From: Tetrahymena thermophila SB210
Taxonomy: Eukaryota; Ciliophora; Oligohymenophorea; Hymenostomatida; Tetrahymenidae
Assembly (NCBI RefSeq): GCF_000189635.1
Contig: NW_002476554.1
Coordinates: 649,493-713,492, forward strand
Reading direction: 5' to 3'
Length of the DNA stretch: 64,000 nt
The translations under genes and the position numbers were made by a program. Positions 62,003 to 64,000 of this stretch are shown piece by piece (position 1 is the first letter of the stretch; the number at the start of each line of letters is the position of its first letter). Below the pieces are notes generated by a model. That model was not told where the DNA came from, did not search any database, and saw nothing but the letters and a program-made list of their open reading frames with translations.

Positions 62003-63160
62003 ATGTTTTTAGGTAACAGAAGATTCCTCTTTCATAATTATTCTAATATGAATAAAATTGTGGAGGAAACTCCTGATTCAGGTTGCTTGTGGTTAGGAGA
62101 TTATACGGCTGCGATGGACAAGCGAGCACTGAAAGAGAAAGGAATTAAAACTGTTTTGACAACAGCAAGTGGATTAGGCGTATCATATCTGCCATCAGAT
62201 GGAATCACTCATAAGCAATACAATTTACTAGATATAGAAACTTAGAATATTTCAAACTGCTTCGATTCAACATTTAGGGAAATAGAGGAGGGATTAAAAA
62301 GAGGAGGTGTTTTGGTGCACTGTGCAGCAGGAATCAGTAGAAGCGCAACCTGTGTGATTGCGTATTTAATGAGGAAGAATAATACATCATTAAGAGAAAC
62401 AATGAATTATGTAAGATCTAAAAGAAAAGTCATTTGCCCTAACTTTGGATTTGAAAGGCAGTTGAGATAATTTGAATAGCATCTAGGAATTTCTAATCCA
62501 GCAATCAAAATAACTTCAAATAATTAAAATGTTCTGTAAAGCTAAAATTCAAATAGGTCTGCAAGTTTAAATAAAATAGCTTTTTAAAACCTTTCAAATA
62601 ATTTAAACACTCTAATGAATCCTAAATTATCGTCTGAGCAGGAAGACCCCTTAAATTAACAACCTCCACCAGCTCTTTTGATAAATCACAATTAAAAAGT
62701 TAGTTTGCAATCTTAATCTCAAAAAAACGCTCTTAAAAGAAATTAAAGATTGCAACCCATGACCAATAAAAATATGGCTTAAATATTAGCTTAGAAGCTT
62801 GCTTAAAATAATGAAAATCTTCAAGTTTTAGGTATACACAAGCTAATTAATAATAATAATTAACCAGTATTCAATAAGCAAGAAAAGGAAAGTAATAATA
62901 ACAGCAATTAAAACAGTGCCAATAAACAATAAGCATTAAAAGAAGCAGCATAATTAAGTCTTATTCAACAGTAATATCCATATAATTAAATGAACAACGG
63001 TCCTAATATAGTAACCTATAACGCTAAAAGTAACCTTAGAACATCTTCAAGAGGACCAATACCAATCTTCAACAATGTACAAACAACATCTAATAAAACT
63101 AGCAATATGATTACTTAGAATTAATTTCGCAAAAGGCCTGTAAAAAATTTGTATTAATGA
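62003..63160 (+). CDS. Dual-specificity protein phosphatase with long Gln/Asn-rich tail (385 aa)
   Basis: Frame from ATG (62003) to TGA (63158-63160). An in-frame ATG at 62048 (MNKIVEETPD) could be the real start. Residues about 15-160 are a DSP catalytic domain: CLWLGDYTAAMDKRALKEKG, HKQYNLLDIET (general acid Asp77), and the P-loop VLVHCAAGISRSATCVIAYL with catalytic Cys107 and Arg113. The signature HCxxGxSRS is intact, so the enzyme should dephosphorylate phospho-Ser/Thr/Tyr proteins; substrate is unknown. The remaining 220 residues are low-complexity, rich in Gln and Asn with a PPP patch (NQQPPPALLINHNQK), and end in FRKRPVKNLYQ. No membrane segment or second domain is seen. Confidence 0.93.
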
Positions 63161-64000
63161 ATGAATATTTTCTAAAATTCATAAACTAAAAATCCATAAA
63201 AATTCTTTTATATATTAAAAATGATATAGATTTTGTTAAGTAAATCTATCAATATACTAAATAATAGTTTACATATAGCTCTATTTATAGTTTGTTAAGC
63301 ATAATACTTTTATAATTTCTTCATATATAGTTGTTTCTCTTTTTTCTATATTTCAATATAAATAAGTAATTTTTTAAAAATTATTAATCTAAATTTTTAA
63401 AATAAAAAATATTTTTTAAATTTTTATTATGCTATTTTATTAAATTTACAATAAACATATTTTTAGTAATATTTAATTTGATATTATTAATTAATTTATA
63501 ATAATCTTGTATTATTAGTTTTAAGAATGTTATTTATTGCATTATTTCAAATTTGAATTTGATTTTTATTTGTAAGATGAAATAAATTATATTTTTAATG
63601 AATTAATTAATTAGTTAAGATATTTATTTTTTATTTTGTGATTGTTTAATTTTAAGTTTCTTTACTATTTGTTTTAGTATTTTTAATCAATTTATTTGTT
63701 TTAATGTTTTATTCTATAATAATTTCTTTTTTTGTTATTGTTTTTTTGTTTTTAAATCTTTTTATTATTTTATTTTATATTTATTTTTCTTTTTTAAGAG
63801 CAAGAGCAACTGACTGAATGATTGACTGATTGTTAGTTAGACTGACTGTTTTAGATAGCTATTTCCTAATGTTTTAAAAAATACTTTTTATATATGACGG
63901 CTAAGAGAGAGTTCTATAATAGTGGCCTCTGAAATTAATGAGAGAGTTAATCTGGTATATATCCGTGGAGAAAGCACAATAATCGAGAAAATAATTATAA
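63161..64000. other. Right-edge spacer
   Basis: About 0.84 kb after the phosphatase gene. It is AT-rich to about 63790, then GC content rises, with ACTGACTGAATGATTGACTG-type short repeats at about 63808-63850. The last 110 bases could belong to a gene continuing beyond the window; no frame can be fixed. Confidence 0.45.

Noticed and set aside
1-64000. tRNA, rRNA, telomere repeats, CRISPR arrays
   Set aside because: Looked for T-loop-like GGTTCRA motifs, conserved rRNA words, runs of GGGGTT and spaced direct repeats; none convincing.

Overview
The window looks like a piece of a Tetrahymena-like ciliate macronuclear chromosome. Every long conserved protein reads through TAA and TAG as glutamine and stops only at TGA. 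Spacers are very AT-rich, introns are short and AT-rich with GT..AG ends, and the proteins are eukaryotic (paraoxonases, UBA3, a kinesin, a choline-transporter-like protein, TMEM135, a dual-specificity phosphatase). The species cannot be fixed from the sequence alone. I rebuilt exons by hand from conserved motifs and reading phase; exon ends are given inside the entries.

Layout, left to right. 0-5 kb (+): the 3' part of a gene that enters from the left edge, then a six-exon coiled-coil protein, then a degenerate repeat block of about 0.17 kb period. 5.4-11.2 kb (-): two paraoxonase-like genes flanking a protein with an internal ubiquitin domain, a cysteine-rich segment and a C-terminal RING-like finger. 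13.6-15.6 kb (+): UBA3, the catalytic subunit of the NEDD8-activating enzyme. 16.9-22.3 kb (-): a 13-exon gene joining an N-terminal kinesin motor, coiled coils and C-terminal RCC1 repeats.

23.7-38.5 kb (+): the most distinctive region, a tandem array of five intronless paralogues with unrelated or rearranged N-termini and a shared C-terminal domain that resembles the ADP-ribosyltransferase (PARP/ART) fold. The first duplication also copied the kinesin promoter and first exon, leaving a truncated kinesin copy between array members 1 and 2. A relic of a Tc1/mariner transposase lies upstream of member 1. All five genes share a 32-bp upstream box, and each has a decayed second copy of its C-terminal coding tail just after the stop codon.

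39.6-44.4 kb (-): a short TMEM135-like membrane protein and an unknown Gln-rich protein. 45.3-50.3 kb (-): a ten-exon SLC44 (choline-transporter-like) gene with an unusual C-terminus. 50.9-52.0 kb (-): a TPR protein. 53.2 kb (+): a small secreted cysteine-rich protein. 54.7-60.2 kb (-): a seven-exon, 1503-residue secreted protein made of repeated beta-sandwich modules. 62.0-63.2 kb (+): a dual-specificity phosphatase with a Gln/Asn-rich tail.

Ubiquitin-like chemistry appears in two neighbouring genes (Ub-RING protein, UBA3), and the array carries a PARP-like domain, but nothing in the sequence ties these into one pathway. The genes have independent promoters, as expected for a ciliate macronucleus. 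No rRNA, convincing tRNA, CRISPR array, telomere repeat or virus-like gene was seen.
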